Part shown: one piece after another, positions 53,658-63,947 of the stretch
How positions within the stretch are numbered: position 1 is the first letter of the stretch
How the letters are laid out: each line of letters starts with the position of its first letter
DNA from: Muscardinus avellanarius
Taxonomy: Eukaryota > Chordata > Mammalia > Rodentia > Gliridae
NCBI GenBank assembly: GCA_963383645.1
Contig: OY726569.1
Coordinates: 25,484,054 to 25,548,053, forward strand
DNA: 64,000 nucleotides
Direction: 5' to 3'
The notes under the pieces: generated by a model
Told to the model about the DNA's origin: nothing
The model's input: the letters and a program-made list of their open reading frames with translations, nothing else
The model's database searches: none
Program-made: the position numbers and the translations under genes

Positions 53658-53865
53658 GCCGGGCATGGTGGTGCACACTTGTAATTTCAGTACTTGGAAG
53701 GCTGACATAGGAGGATAGCAGCTTCAAGTTCAACCTTATCAATTTAGCAATACCCTCAGCAACATAACAAGACTCTGTTTCAAAATTAAAAAAAAAAAAA
53801 TTAAACAGGGCTGGAAGTGTAGCTCTAAGGTAGAATTCCCCGTACCCAAAATAAGCAACAACAAC
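53658..53865 (+). mobile_element. B1-dID SINE, old
   Basis: AAAACTCCTGGGA (53645) and AAAACTTCTAGGA (53866) flank it; ID part shortened. Confidence 0.9.
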
Positions 53866-53879
53866 AAAACTTCTAGGAT

Positions 53880-54325
53880 TCAGATCCAAAATTGCGACTC
53901 ATTCCTGTATTCAGATGTAATAACCTCAGTCGCCCACTTCATAGCGTTTCTGTCCATTGTACAGTGCTTTACAATGCTGCCAGTTGTAAGGGAAATTTAT
54001 CATTCGTATATTATTTAACAGAACACCTCTCTCCTCCCCTGACTCTGAATCAAGGTCTGGATCAGTCCACTGGGTAGCCAGGCCACAACTGGGGCCGTCA
54101 AGAGTGGGATCGGTATTTGCAACGCGGCATGCACAGAGAAATATCACAGAAAATAAAAAGCAGACGCTTCCCCTAATTCCTAGCAAAAAATAGGAGGAAA
54201 GGGGCAACAGGAAGAGGTCGAGCTATAGAAAGGGCCCTATAGTGAAGCAACTAAGGTGACCAATCAGAGGGTATGGAATAGAGGAGGATGGAGCCTCTTT
54301 AAAAAGCAGGAGGTACATAAACAAA
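53880..54325. other. No feature recognised
   Basis: Unique intergenic sequence; minus frame 53926-54207 has no domain. Confidence 0.4.
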
Positions 54326-54500
54326 TGTATCAAAGTTAATCACCAAACAAGCATGGGATAGAGGGAGGGGGAGGGAATGGGATGGGGACTGGATGAGAGC
54401 TAATTGGATGATGTGTGCTTGTATATCCTCTCAAGTCTTGTATTCCAATGTGATATATGATTACAATGCACCAATAAAAATAAATTTTTAAAAAACAAAA
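54326..54500 (+). mobile_element. L1 LINE 3' UTR end
   Basis: G-rich polypurine GGGAGGGGGAGGGAATGGGA, then TGATATATGATTACAATGCA and CCAATAAAAATAAA with A-rich tail. Matches the end of the L1 at 23761-24152 in type. Confidence 0.7.
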
Positions 54501-54931
54501 AATAAAATATATAAATGATACTTTCATTCTGCCTAGGTTGTAAGAACTCCATTTCAGGTTAACCAAATAGCTTTCCTGTACTAAGGGAAAGTTCTTCAGA
54601 GAACAACGGCAACTAATATACATGAAAATAATTATAAAATTAGAAAACCGCCACTCTACAATCACTGATGACATTATGAAGTCAAGCAAAAATTATTTAC
54701 TGGGGGATACGACTGTTAGGAGGGGAGAGGCTTCTTGGAAACTGCGGTGGGCCCCACATCCACACGTGACTGAGAGCAGGGAGACGGTTACCCAGCTGTG
54801 GGCCTAATGGTCCAACAGGAACACACAGCACTGTTTATGTTGTCATACCAAAGAACTGAGCTTAAATTAATTAAGTTGATAATTAATGAAGCCTAACACT
54901 CAACGTCAAGTTTAGATTTAACTTCTAGTTT
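54501..54931. other. No feature recognised
   Basis: AT-rich intergenic sequence. Confidence 0.4.
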
Positions 54932-55147
54932 GCAGGCGTGGTCACACACACTAGTGATCCCAGCATTGGGGAGGCTGAGACTGGAGGATCTGGGTTCACA
55001 GCCTCAGCTGTGAGGCCCTTTGCAACTTGGTGAGACCCTGTTTCAAAATAAAGAATAAAAAACAGGGCAGGGGGTGCAGCTCAGAGGTCGAATGCCCCTG
55101 GGTTCCATCCCCAGACCCACACACACACAAAAAAGGATAGTAATATA
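54932..55147 (+). mobile_element. B1-dID SINE, type B
   Basis: Perfect 18-bp duplication AGATTTAACTTCTAGTTT at 54914-54931 and 55148-55165. Head missing its first bases. Confidence 0.96.
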
Positions 55148-55173
55148 AGATTTAACTTCTAGTTTATTTAAGG

Positions 55174-55175
<2 letters not shown>

Positions 55176-55222
<47 letters not shown>
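55176..55222 (+). repeat. (CA)n microsatellite
   Basis: About 23 CA units, between two SINEs and overlapping the target duplication of the second. Confidence 0.95.
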
Positions 55223-55223
<1 letters not shown>

Positions 55224-55227
55224 GTTT

Positions 55228-55420
55228 GGCCCGGCATGCTGGCGCACGCTTGTAATCCCTGTGCTTGGGAGACTGAGACGGGAAGATCGCACAGGCTCTC
55301 AGCAACTTAGTGAGACCCTGTTTCCAAATAAAATACAAAATAGGTCTGGGAGTATAGCCTGGAGGTAGAAAGCCCCTGGGTTCCACCCCCAGTGCCACGA
55401 ACATAAAAAAAAAAGAAAAA
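55228..55420 (+). mobile_element. B1-dID SINE, type C
   Basis: CACACAAGTTT at 55217-55227 and 55421-55431, a perfect duplication partly within the CA repeat. Confidence 0.95.
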
Positions 55421-55431
55421 CACACAAGTTT

Positions 55432-55699
55432 AAAAGTACCACAAATTAGCTGGCTATGGTGGCTCTTCCTGAAGATACATACATTTTCCGAGTGTGTTAG
55501 ATAAAACTGAAAACTACAAATCACCCATTTCAAAGGATAGGAATGGTAGAGGCTGAGCGTATAATTGGGAAGGGCTAATGACTCTACCGCCAGCCCGCGG
55601 CCACCAACTTTCTGGCTCCTCTAGATTTAAAAAAAAAAAAAAAATGGGAGGATAAAACTAAGTCTAATCCATCAGTTTCTTGGAGACTAGTAATATATA
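55432..55699. other. No feature recognised
   Basis: Short unique sequence with a poly-A run at 55627-55643. Confidence 0.4.
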
Positions 55700-55805
55700 T
55701 ATATACCTGGGCCTTAACCCATAGCGGTTGAATCATAGTCTCTGCAGGTAAGGTCCTGGAATCTGCATTTATCATCCATTCCCAATAGATGACCCTCAAA
55801 TTGGT
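55700..55805 (+). mobile_element. MER5-like hAT fragment
   Basis: TTGAATCATAGTCTCTGCAG and CCTGGAATCTGCATTTATCA match the centre of MER5 elements. Confidence 0.45.
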
Positions 55806-56242
55806 AAACAGCATGTTCATTTCTAAGCGTTGCACTCGTCCACAACAAAGCCCATTGATGAGTAGAGGGGACACTCAGTACCCAGTCGAAAACTCTGCAT
55901 TGGAGCACTGTCCTGGTAGCCTCCACGGGGGAAGAGCCTGCCCTGCAGGATGGGGTGCTCCTGGAGAGGGCTCCTCCCCCGGAAGCACACCATGGGGATG
56001 TAGGGGAGTCTGTTTCTCAGGCAGAGATCTTAACAGCACATTTTTTCAGCAGTTCTGGAAAGTAGTTCATCAGGGTCCTGAGCAGAGTTCAGCAGGGCGC
56101 AAGGTGGACTCCAGCACTTGGAAGGGGCAAGGGAGAACCCGCCATGGGTAGAGCTGGGAGGCCCTGGATTCCAGGAGAGAAGGCCATGTGGTCATGCGCA
56201 GCAGAAGGTGCTCCTCTCCTTCCCCTTCTCTCTCCCCTCCCT
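55806..56242. other. No gene recognised
   Basis: GC-rich unique sequence. The 120-codon plus frame at 55789-56151 shows no known domain. Confidence 0.35.
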
Positions 56243-56299
56243 CACCCCCCCACCCACCCCCCCACCCCCCACCCCCACCCCCCCACCCCCCACCCCCCG
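56243..56299 (-). repeat. C-rich (CCCCCCA)n tract, G-quadruplex-prone
   Basis: 57 bp with ten or so runs of 3-7 C separated by single A. The minus strand is therefore runs of G with one-base T loops. It abuts the ID end of a SINE. Confidence 0.9.
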
Positions 56300-56487
56300 C
56301 TGCCTTGGTGCTGGGAATTGAACCCAGAGGCAGTCTACCACAGAGCTACACCCCCCAGTCCTTTTTATTTTATTTTATTTTTTTGAAACAGGGTCTCACT
56401 AAGTTACTAAGACTGGCCTTGAACCTGTGATCCTCCAGTGTCAGCCTCCCAGGCCTGGTGTTACAGGCACGGGCCACCGCGTCTGGC
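56300..56487 (-). mobile_element. B1-dID SINE, old
   Basis: Inverted, GGTGCTGGGAATTGAACCC to CGCGTCTGGC. Confidence 0.9.
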
Positions 56488-56778
56488 TCTCTACCACAGT
56501 TTCTAATCCTCCCTTCCTGTGTCTATCACCCAGAAGCCACGTTTCAGCACCTCACTTAAGACTAAGAAGTTGGAAGCAGTCCTGAGCAGGGCCTGTTTTG
56601 TTTTGCTTTGCACCCCTGTTCACTTAGGAGCCTCCCTACTCTCTGGAGAGAGTGAGGCAGTGAGCTCCAGAGCTTCCTTCTCACCGTGAACGTAGGCTGC
56701 CATTAGCAATGCTGCACGGGCTCACTCGAGCCCCCATAACCCAGGGCAAGCTCAGGTATCAAAAAATGTTTCCATTAA

Positions 56779-56982
56779 GCCAGCCGTGGTGGTGCACGCT
56801 TGTAATCCCCGCGCTTGGGAGGCGGAGACAGGAGGATCGCGCAGGTTCAAAGCCAGCCACGCTGGCTTAAGAAACCCTGTTTCCAAATTTTAAAAAAAGT
56901 ATAAAAAAATAGGTCTGGGAGTGTCGCCCGGAGGTAGAAGGTTTTCCAGGAACCCCAGTACCACCAAAAACAAAAGGGGGTG
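56779..56982 (+). mobile_element. B1-dID SINE, type A
   Basis: GCCAGCCGTGGTGGTGCACG to CCAGGAACCCCAGTACCACC. Confidence 0.92.
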
Positions 56983-57047
56983 GGGGGTAGAAGAGAATAA
57001 AGGAAGAATTTGACTATCTATAAGGTCCCACTTGCTTTTTACAAACT

Positions 57048-57385
57048 AAGGTATTCAGCTTAATGTTAGGCTTTGGGTGGACAGGCGGTGTAAAGACATG
57101 AGAGGAGACCAGTTTGCATTGTATCAGCTTTTAATGGTGGGTGCGGTCCTCTCGGGGATGGGGGATGGCCAGTCCCAATTGACCAGCGGGTCCATCCAAG
57201 GCTAGAAGGGAAAAGCCTCTCTTTTAAGGTAGACATCTTGGGGGTGGGACTAAGCGTGGGAACGCCACTTCTCTCGCCATACCACCTGCCTTGCGATACT
57301 GCCTGCCTAGCAGACTCTCCTCCTCCTTCTCCAGGGTTCCGCCTCCTGCGGGGAAGGGGGGAGGGACCCAACTTGTCACTTAATT
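57048..57385 (-). mobile_element. LTR family A, solo
   Basis: On the minus strand: AAGTTGGGTCCCTCCC, GGAGGCGGAACCCTGGAG, TTCCCACGCTTAGTCCCACC, CCTTAAAAGAG and ATTAAAAGC, the same order as 4345-4735. Confidence 0.75.
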
Positions 57386-57396
57386 AAAAGGACCCA

Positions 57397-57595
57397 AGCT
57401 GGGCGTGGTGGCACACACCTGTAATCCTTGTACTTGAGAGGCTGAGACAGGAAGATTGTTGTTTCAAGGCCAGCCTCAGCAATTTAGTAAGACACTTTCA
57501 AAATAAAAAATAGTGCTGGGGATATAGCTCAGAGGTAGAATGTCCCTGGGTTCAATCCCAGCACCAAAACAAACATATAAACAAAGAAACCCAGC
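57397..57595 (+). mobile_element. B1-dID SINE, old
   Basis: From GCTGGGCGTGGTGGCACACA to TCAATCCCAGCACC; close to the original squirrel-type consensus. Confidence 0.9.
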
Positions 57596-57894
57596 AGCTC
57601 TTGTCCAAGATGACAGTTCTCTGACTATGAGTTGTATTTTCCTGCACAGTAAGGAAATAAGGAGATGGACTCTGCCTCCCAGCCTGAAGCCAGGATGAGC
57701 CACAGGGAAATGGAGAGGGGACTGGATGCAGACCCCAAAGTGGGGAGCTCTGACTAGGCATGAATTCAGAGGAGCATTCCTGTGAATTGGCCTAGATAAT
57801 TAATTGATGTTATGGTGAAAGATGAATGTTACCATTTGGGGTGAGGGTTATCGTTTAGGGGAACAGTCCCTGGGGACCTTTGTTAGACCCCTGG
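57596..57894. other. No feature recognised
   Basis: Unique sequence between a SINE and an LTR. Confidence 0.35.
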
Positions 57895-58415
57895 AAACAA
57901 TACCCTCAAAAATACCGCGGGTTCTTGTCTTGAGCTAAGGATAGACATGCAATAGCCCAGACTCTTGCTGAAGATTTAAAGGAGTTTATTAAAAAGATAG
58001 AAATACAGAAGAATACATGGGGCGTGTTTAGAATGAATTCACCAAAATACAAAACCCAGAATACTTTTTATAGACATCAGGCCCTCCATCTTGTTCCACG
58101 TAACTCTGACATAGGTAAAGTCCCTCCCCTTGATTTTCCCACCAAACTTTGGTCTACGCTCAGGTTTCTCCTTTCCCCGAAGGTCAATGCCCTCCTCCCA
58201 TCCAAACTAGATGCGAATTATTATGTAAAGCTGTATTTAGAATGAGGAAGTCCTAGCTTCCCGTCTCTTTCCACTTGTTAATTACCTTTAGCTAGATATA
58301 TTTACATTACAATAGCTGCCTGCTTCTTGGCAGAAACCAAGTCCTTCCACAGATATATTTATTAATAATAATCAGAGCTTTCTCAGCTCTTCCTAGGCCA
58401 TTCCCAATACTGATA
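57895..58415 (-). mobile_element. LTR family B, solo
   Basis: On the minus strand it starts near TGTATCAGTATTGGGAATGG and has TTTTTAATAAACTCCTTTAA (about 57973-57992), then AGCTCAAGACAAGAACCCGC. Colinear with 20358-20905. Confidence 0.75.
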
Positions 58416-59500
58416 CATTGATGACTGGTAATAGCGGTGTACCTCCTTATGCCAAGAGCAACCGCTGCTGGGGGACAGGCATGAGGCACCGTATCCTGGA
58501 GGGGTTCCTGAGGTTCAGCTACTTTCAGCCATTGCAGACCTGTTTTCTAGACCAGCTGTTAACTGAAGGATGCATGCACCATGCTCACAAGCTCCTGGGC
58601 ACTCTCCCAAATCCCTCCCACCACCTCCCCCGTCCCCTTTCCACGCAAGGTGAACAGACCAGGGTGTTCACCTGTCCAAGAACAAGCTGCCCCCGCTCTT
58701 GGACAGGACATGCTCCGACTCAGAGTCACAGCCCCGGGCTATGCACATGGGAAGCAGGGCCTGTTCCTCCTTAGGGGGGAAGCCAGACCATTTCTTGTTT
58801 TGTAATTTTTCTTGTGTTCCTGGAATGACTGCTGCCAGGTAATAGTCCGAGAGAGATGAGATCAAGGTGAGGTTGCCCTAAGCTGCCTCTCCAGCAGCTT
58901 TGCGGGAGGCTATCCCTGTCCCTCCATAACCCAGGACTAAGAATGCTTTGATCTTAGCATATCTGCTTCTCACCTGTGCCCCAGGTGGGTCCCCAACAGC
59001 CCCCTCCAGTGTCACAGAGAAGGTCAGCCTGCTCCCTGGGGCTCTCCCAGGCCTTCACGGCACTGGCACCTCTCCCAGGCTCTGCTCGCCTCTGGACAAG
59101 TTCCCACTTCCCTGAAAAACCCGAATGATTTTCCTCCAACTCAAATAACCATCAAGGCTCCGAATGTGTTCAAAACAAAACAAATTAACAAACAAAGGGA
59201 AAGCCCTCGTGCTGAGGAGGGTGGGCCACCGCCTGGGGTCAGGAAAGCTGGGCTTCTGCCACTGACCTGCTGTGACCTGAGGCTTAGCCACAGGAGTTGG
59301 CAGAGTGGTGGGACTGAGGAGCTCGAGATAAAGCTCACCCGGCTGTTTCTTTCTCTGGAGCAGGCTCCATGACAGCCTGTTGGAAAGCTGGCCCAGCTCT
59401 CCGGCTTCTCGCCAACTCTTGCACATGGCAGAAAACTTTTTAGAACACAAATCCAGTTATGTGCCTGGGATGTCCCCTTCCAATCCCACCTAAAAAGTGC
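58416..59500. other. Unique region; possible MIR trace
   Basis: GC-rich. Short frames on both strands show no domain. CTTCTGCCACTGACCTGCTG (59253-59272) resembles a MIR core but is too short to be sure. Confidence 0.35.
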
Positions 59501-59504
59501 CAGT

Positions 59505-59608
59505 TTGGGGGGGGCTTGCTAAATTGCTGAGGTTGACGTCAAACCTGTGATCCTACTGTCTCAACCTCCCAAATACTGGGTTTACAGGTATATGCCACCG
59601 TGCCTGGC
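59505..59608 (-). mobile_element. B1-dID SINE, B1 head only
   Basis: Inverted; begins at GGCTTGCTAAATTGCTGAGG, so the ID part is absent; ends CCGTGCCTGGC. Confidence 0.85.
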
Positions 59609-59877
59609 TTTATCATTAGTTTTAAAATAATAGCCGCAGCCCTGACCTCCTCTACTTTCACAGACAGCTCACTTAAAAGTCCACTCTCCCTCCACATCCA
59701 TATTCTTGCTACACGCTCTTATTTTTAGTCTCTGAATTCAGCAAGACTCCTTCCAACTCAAGAGTTTTAGTACATCTCATTCTCTTATTAAGGAACATTC
59801 TTCACTGTACTCCCCCTCCGATCTCTGCCTGGTTAGAGCCTGTGGATTCTTCTTTTCCTTAGACAAGCCTTCCCACT
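59609..59877. other. No gene; possibly old LINE
   Basis: The block TCCTTAGACAAGCCTTCCCA recalls L2 3' ends read antisense; not certain. Confidence 0.3.
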
Positions 59878-60030
59878 GTTATACTCAAAGTCCGGGACCC
59901 CAGGGGGAGAGAGACCACCACCACACACAATAATGTAAACAAGAAGGGGTTTATTGGGGAGCTAGCTCAAGCTAGGGTCCAAGTCTCTCCAACGCAGTGG
60001 GCTCTCTTCCCTATGAGTTCCACTCCTGCC
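59878..60030 (-). mobile_element. ERV LTR, R-U5 end only
   Basis: On the minus strand: TAGCTCCCCAATAAACCCC, then GTGTGGTGGTGGTCTCTCTC and TGGGGTCCCGGACTTTGAG, a typical class I LTR poly(A) and U5 end. The U3 is cut off by a SINE at 60031. Confidence 0.7.
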
Positions 60031-60185
60031 TTGCGGACAGCCTCAGCTACTTAGTGAGGCTGTCTGCAACTTAGTTGAGACCCTGTTTCAAAATAAAAGA
60101 ATAACAAATAGGGCAAGGGGTGTAGTTCGGAGGTCGAATGCCCCAGGGTTCCATCCCAAATACCGCAATAAAATAAAATAAAAAG
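60031..60185 (+). mobile_element. B1-dID SINE, type B, 5' truncated
   Basis: Starts at TTGCGGACAGCCTCAGC, runs to GGTTCCATCCC and an (AAAT)n tail. Confidence 0.88.
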
Positions 60186-60189
60186 GCCA

Positions 60190-60352
60190 TAAGAGCTACA
60201 TCCCCAGCCCTATATTTTATTCTTTATTTTGAAACAGGGTCTCACTGAGTTGCAGAGGGCCTCACTGAGTAGCTGAGGCTGTTCTGGAACTGCGATCCTC
60301 CTGTCTCAGCCTCCCGATGCTGGGATTACAAGCGTGGGCCACCACGCCCGGC
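60190..60352 (-). mobile_element. B1-dID SINE, ID end truncated
   Basis: Inverted, from GAGCTACATCCCCAGCCC to CCACGCCCGGC. Confidence 0.88.
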
Positions 60353-60363
60353 TCTGACCTTTT

Positions 60364-60602
60364 ATTTATTTATTTTATTTTATTTATTTTTTTTTTTTTT
60401 TTTTGCGGGTCTGGGGATGGAACCCAGGGGTATTTGACCTCCAAGCTACACCCCCTGCCCTATTTTTTATTCTTTATTTTGAAACAGGGTCTCATTGAGT
60501 TGCAGAGGGCCTCACTGAGTAGCTGAGGCTGGCCGTGAGCTGCGATCCTCCAGGTCTCAGCCTCCCGATGCTGGGATGACAAGCGTGCGCCACCACGCCT
60601 GG
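60364..60602 (-). mobile_element. B1-dID SINE, type B
   Basis: Inverted; CTCTGACCTTTT at 60352-60363 and 60603-60614, perfect. Confidence 0.95.
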
Positions 60603-60624
60603 CTCTGACCTTTTGATTTATAAC

Positions 60625-61340
60625 AGTAACTCTGCCATTGTTGTTGTAAATCACTATAACAACACTGTTCACAATGGGCAAGCTATGCAATCAGCCCAGA
60701 CGCCCCTCAGTAGGTGAACAGAGAGAGAAAACTGTGTATCACACAACGGTGTATTAATCAGCTATAAAGAAGAATAAAATCCTGTCATTTGCAGGAAAAC
60801 AGATGGGACTGGACGTGATCGTGCAAAGCAAAGCAAGCCAAACTCAGAAAGGCAAGCCAAACACAGAAAGGAAAAAAGAACACGAACAGAGAAAGGGATA
60901 GCCGGGCATGGTGGCGCACGCTTGTAATCCCAGCATTCGGGAGGCTGAGACCTGAGGATCGTGGTTCGTGGACAGCCTCGGCTACTCAGTGAGGCCCTCT
61001 ACAACTCAGTGAGACCCAGTTTCAAAATAAAGAATAAAAAATAGGGCAGGGGGTATAGCTCAGAGGTCAAATGCCCCTAGGTTCCATCTCCAGACCCACA
61101 AAAAAAAAAAAAAAAAAAAAAGGGCCGGGGGTGTAGCTCGGAGGTCAAATGACCCTGGGTTCCATCCCCAGACCCACAAAAATAAATAAATAAATAAATA
61201 GTAGAAAGAAACAATTAGGGAAGGAAGGGGGCTGGTGGGAGGGAAACCAGGAGGGTAGAAACAGCCACATATGTCATATGCAGGTGCAAAATTGTCACAA
61301 TAAAACCCATTGTTTTGTACAACTAATATTCACTAATAAT
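60625..61340 (+). mobile_element. L1 LINE 3' end, interrupted by SINE
   Basis: CACTGTTCACAATGGGCAAG, ATCAGCTATAAAGAAGAATA and TGTCATTTGCAGGAAAACAG are the well-known L1 region near the 3' UTR. It resumes after the SINE with a G-rich stretch and CACAATAAAACCC (61298-61310). Confidence 0.8.
60901..61200 (+). mobile_element. B1-dID SINE, type B, with duplicated ID tail
   Basis: Full copy GCCGGGCATGGTGGCGCACG to CAGACCCACA, then 21 A, then a second ID unit (GGTGTAGCTCGGAGGTC to CCCAGACCCAC) and (AAAT)n. This makes a B1-ID-ID trimer. Confidence 0.93.
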
Positions 61341-62088
61341 TATAATTTAGAAAAAACTCACGCAATTCATTGGCTAAATATTTATTTTCTACTGGGGGTT
61401 GAGAACTGTTTCAGCCTCCAACACTTCTACTGTAAACAGGACCTGTGGTCTTTCATTCTGGGGTTGGGATCAGAAAATTAACTAAAAGGAAAAAACAGCA
61501 GCAAAAGTCAGATGGTGGTATGTGCAGTGGAGAAAATTAAAGTAGGGAAAGGGGGCAGAGGGCAGAGGGCAGAGGGCAGAGGGGAGGGGCTGTTCATCTG
61601 CAGAGGCCTGAACGCTGGCCTCTGTGCAGGGAGCTTGCAGGCACCAGGGAGCTATGGTTCGGGCAGAGAGGTGAGCCCAGGGGCACGCCGTGGGTGGGTC
61701 TGCAGAGGCGGATGAAGCTGGGGTAGATGAGTACAGGGAAAGGGACAGGAGAGAGTCAAGGAGCAGAGTCCCAGAATGGGCGAAACCATGCCAGGGCTTT
61801 TAAAGCTGTGGCAAGGAGTTTGATTTTATGCTGGATGAAATGGAAATGCACAGAGGGATTTAAGCAGTGGAATGTCAAGCTCATAGCGGGTTTTAAATGG
61901 ACTGTTCTGACTTCCCTGTTGAAAATCAATTTAAAGGCACAGACACAAAACACAGAGATTGGATGCAGGGTTACCTCAGTGATGCAGGTGAGAGCTACAG
62001 TGGCTTGGACTACAAAGGTGGTGGTGGTGAGGAGGGAGAAGGGAAGTAGGCAGGTAGGGAAGAGGCCTTGGTAGAAAAACTTAATTTC
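61341..62088. other. Unique region with a GGCAGAG repeat
   Basis: GGCAGAG repeats four times at 61553-61584. A 115-codon plus frame (61727-62074) shows no known domain. Confidence 0.4.
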
Positions 62089-62885
62089 CTGAGGGGCAAT
62101 GAAACTTCTAAGGCTTCTAAAAAAGAGACCAGCCCTTCCAAGGTTCAGAGATAAGAATGACTAAAGATTCACAAAGCCATCTGTTTACTAATCAACAAAC
62201 CCAGGAGACATCCCTGGAGCAAGTCTGACACCTCTGCTGAAAGAAGGAGACCCCTCAAAGGACATGCAAATACCCTATGCAAATTTCAAGAACTACCTCC
62301 CAGACTCCAAGTAACAGAGGACTTAAATATATAAACCCTAGACCAGAACGGTTACCCACTCTGGGAACCCCTCCCCGTTGGGGAGCTTTTCTCTCTCTCG
62401 CAGGTTGCGTTAGCTTTGAGAGAAGGTGGGGTGCAACTGAAGGCATTTGGCCGAGGCTACACTCAGGTAGTGACCTGAAGGCCTCCGCTGAACATCAAGG
62501 CCGACCAGGGCCCCTAGGGGTGACCTGCACTTCTTTTCTGGCAGATCTCGTGGACTTTGGGAGAAAGCAGCTTGCAACTGAAGGCACTTGGCCTGGGATA
62601 CACTCGGGTAGTGACCTGAAGGCAGCTGCTGGGCATCAAAGCCCCAATAGCCCTTAGGGGTGTTCTGCCACTTCCCCTATTCTTTTCTGGCAGATCATGT
62701 GGACTTTGGGAGAAAGCAGCTTGCAACTGAAGGCATTTGGCCTGGGATACACTCAGGCACCAGAGCCCCTATAGCCCTTAGGGGTGTTTGGCCACTTTTC
62801 CCTATTCCCTGCTGCTTCCAATAAACCTTTTACTCCCTTCCTGCGGTCTGCGGGTGTCATTCTTCACGCACCGCAGACAAGAATC
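62089..62885 (+). mobile_element. ERV LTR with a threefold internal tandem repeat
   Basis: TATA AAATATATAAACCC (62325-62338), AATAAA at 62820-62825, U5 end TCTGCGGGTGTCATTCTTCA. Between TATA and poly(A) lie three tandem units of about 145 bp, starting near 62414, 62558 and 62706, each with TGCAACTGAAGGCA and ACACTC, the third shortened. The left edge is estimated. No coding region is attached. Confidence 0.7.
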
Positions 62886-63180
62886 CGGATTTTGGAAGTA
62901 AGAGAATGAAAGTGGATTATAAGAGACAGAAGTAAATGATGATGCCAACATTATTTGCTTTGCAGTATTTCCAAATATCTGAAGTATTTTCTGGAGTCAC
63001 ATGCTCACCAGTAGTGTTAGGAATGAGTTTACAAAGGAGGGGTGCATCCTGACTCATCAGTTGAATCAAAATGCATCTGGCTGTGTCACAGGACGTGAAC
63101 ATTGTGTACCCAGCAGGGCGGGAAGGAGTGGGGTGAAGGGGGTGATGAGAGGGTCCAGCCCTTGTGTAGGAAAGAAAGGA
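62886..63180. other. No feature recognised
   Basis: Short unique sequence after the LTR. Confidence 0.4.
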
Positions 63181-63221
63181 ACACACACACACACACACAC
63201 ATACACACACACACACACACG
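63181..63221 (+). repeat. (AC)n microsatellite
   Basis: About 20 units with one AT, close to the family A LTR. Confidence 0.95.
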
Positions 63222-63261
63222 ATAAGTAAAATAAAAAATTAATGCGAGTAAAATAAAAAAT

Positions 63262-63524
63262 AATGTGCGTATGGCGGAGTGTGAAAAACACGAGAGGTCC
63301 GGTACACATGGCATGTAAAGTTTTAATGGCACGGCTCTCCCGGGGATCAGGGTGAGGCACCGTGGGGCCCGCGCGCCTGTCCGAAGCTTGAGGACGCGGG
63401 CTCTCCTTTTCAAGGTATGCATCTCGCGAGATAGGGGTTTACTCGCGGGAACGCCCAACTCTCCCTTGCCCTGCAGAGGTCATGTGACACAAAGTCACAT
63501 GAGTGCAGGACCCAACTTATCAAC
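63262..63524 (-). mobile_element. LTR family A, solo, shorter copy
   Basis: On the minus strand it starts TGTTGATAAGTTGGGTCC and has GGGCGTTCCCGCGAGT, CCTTGAAAAGGAGAG and CATTAAAACTTTACATG. CpG content is high (CGCGAG, CGCGCG), unlike the other copies. Confidence 0.7.
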
Positions 63525-63562
63525 ACATCCCCTCAAATAAGCAAGTTGAACCACTGGGCAAC

Positions 63563-63563
63563 C

Positions 63564-63631
<68 letters not shown>

Positions 63632-63641
63632 TCTCTCTCTC
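63563..63641 (+). repeat. (CTGT)n(CT)n microsatellite
   Basis: Seven CTGT units, then about 25 CT units. Confidence 0.95.
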
Positions 63642-63947
63642 CAATTCTTCGCTCAGCCCATTTTTATGGCTTGGGAATTGAGGAGATCAACAAAGAGAAA
63701 CTCAGTTTGGTGTGGCGGTGAGCCCAGAAGTAAATGTAGCTAGGCAGGCAAGGTCCGGGTGCAACTCTAAGGAGGATGTAGCAGGACACGGTGCCCTGGG
63801 GTTGCCAGCACACACAGCACGGTCTCCAGTGGGCCCGCAGAGCAACTTAGTTGCATCTGTAGCTCCCAGGGTAACCCTAAGTACTCCTGGGGCATTTAAA
63901 AATAGCCACACCCTGAGCCCCCCCACCCTCCAACCCCAACCCCACTG
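63642..63947. other. No feature recognised
   Basis: Unique sequence; the overlapping frames at 63702-63983 (minus) and 63712-63948 (plus) show no domain. Confidence 0.4.
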
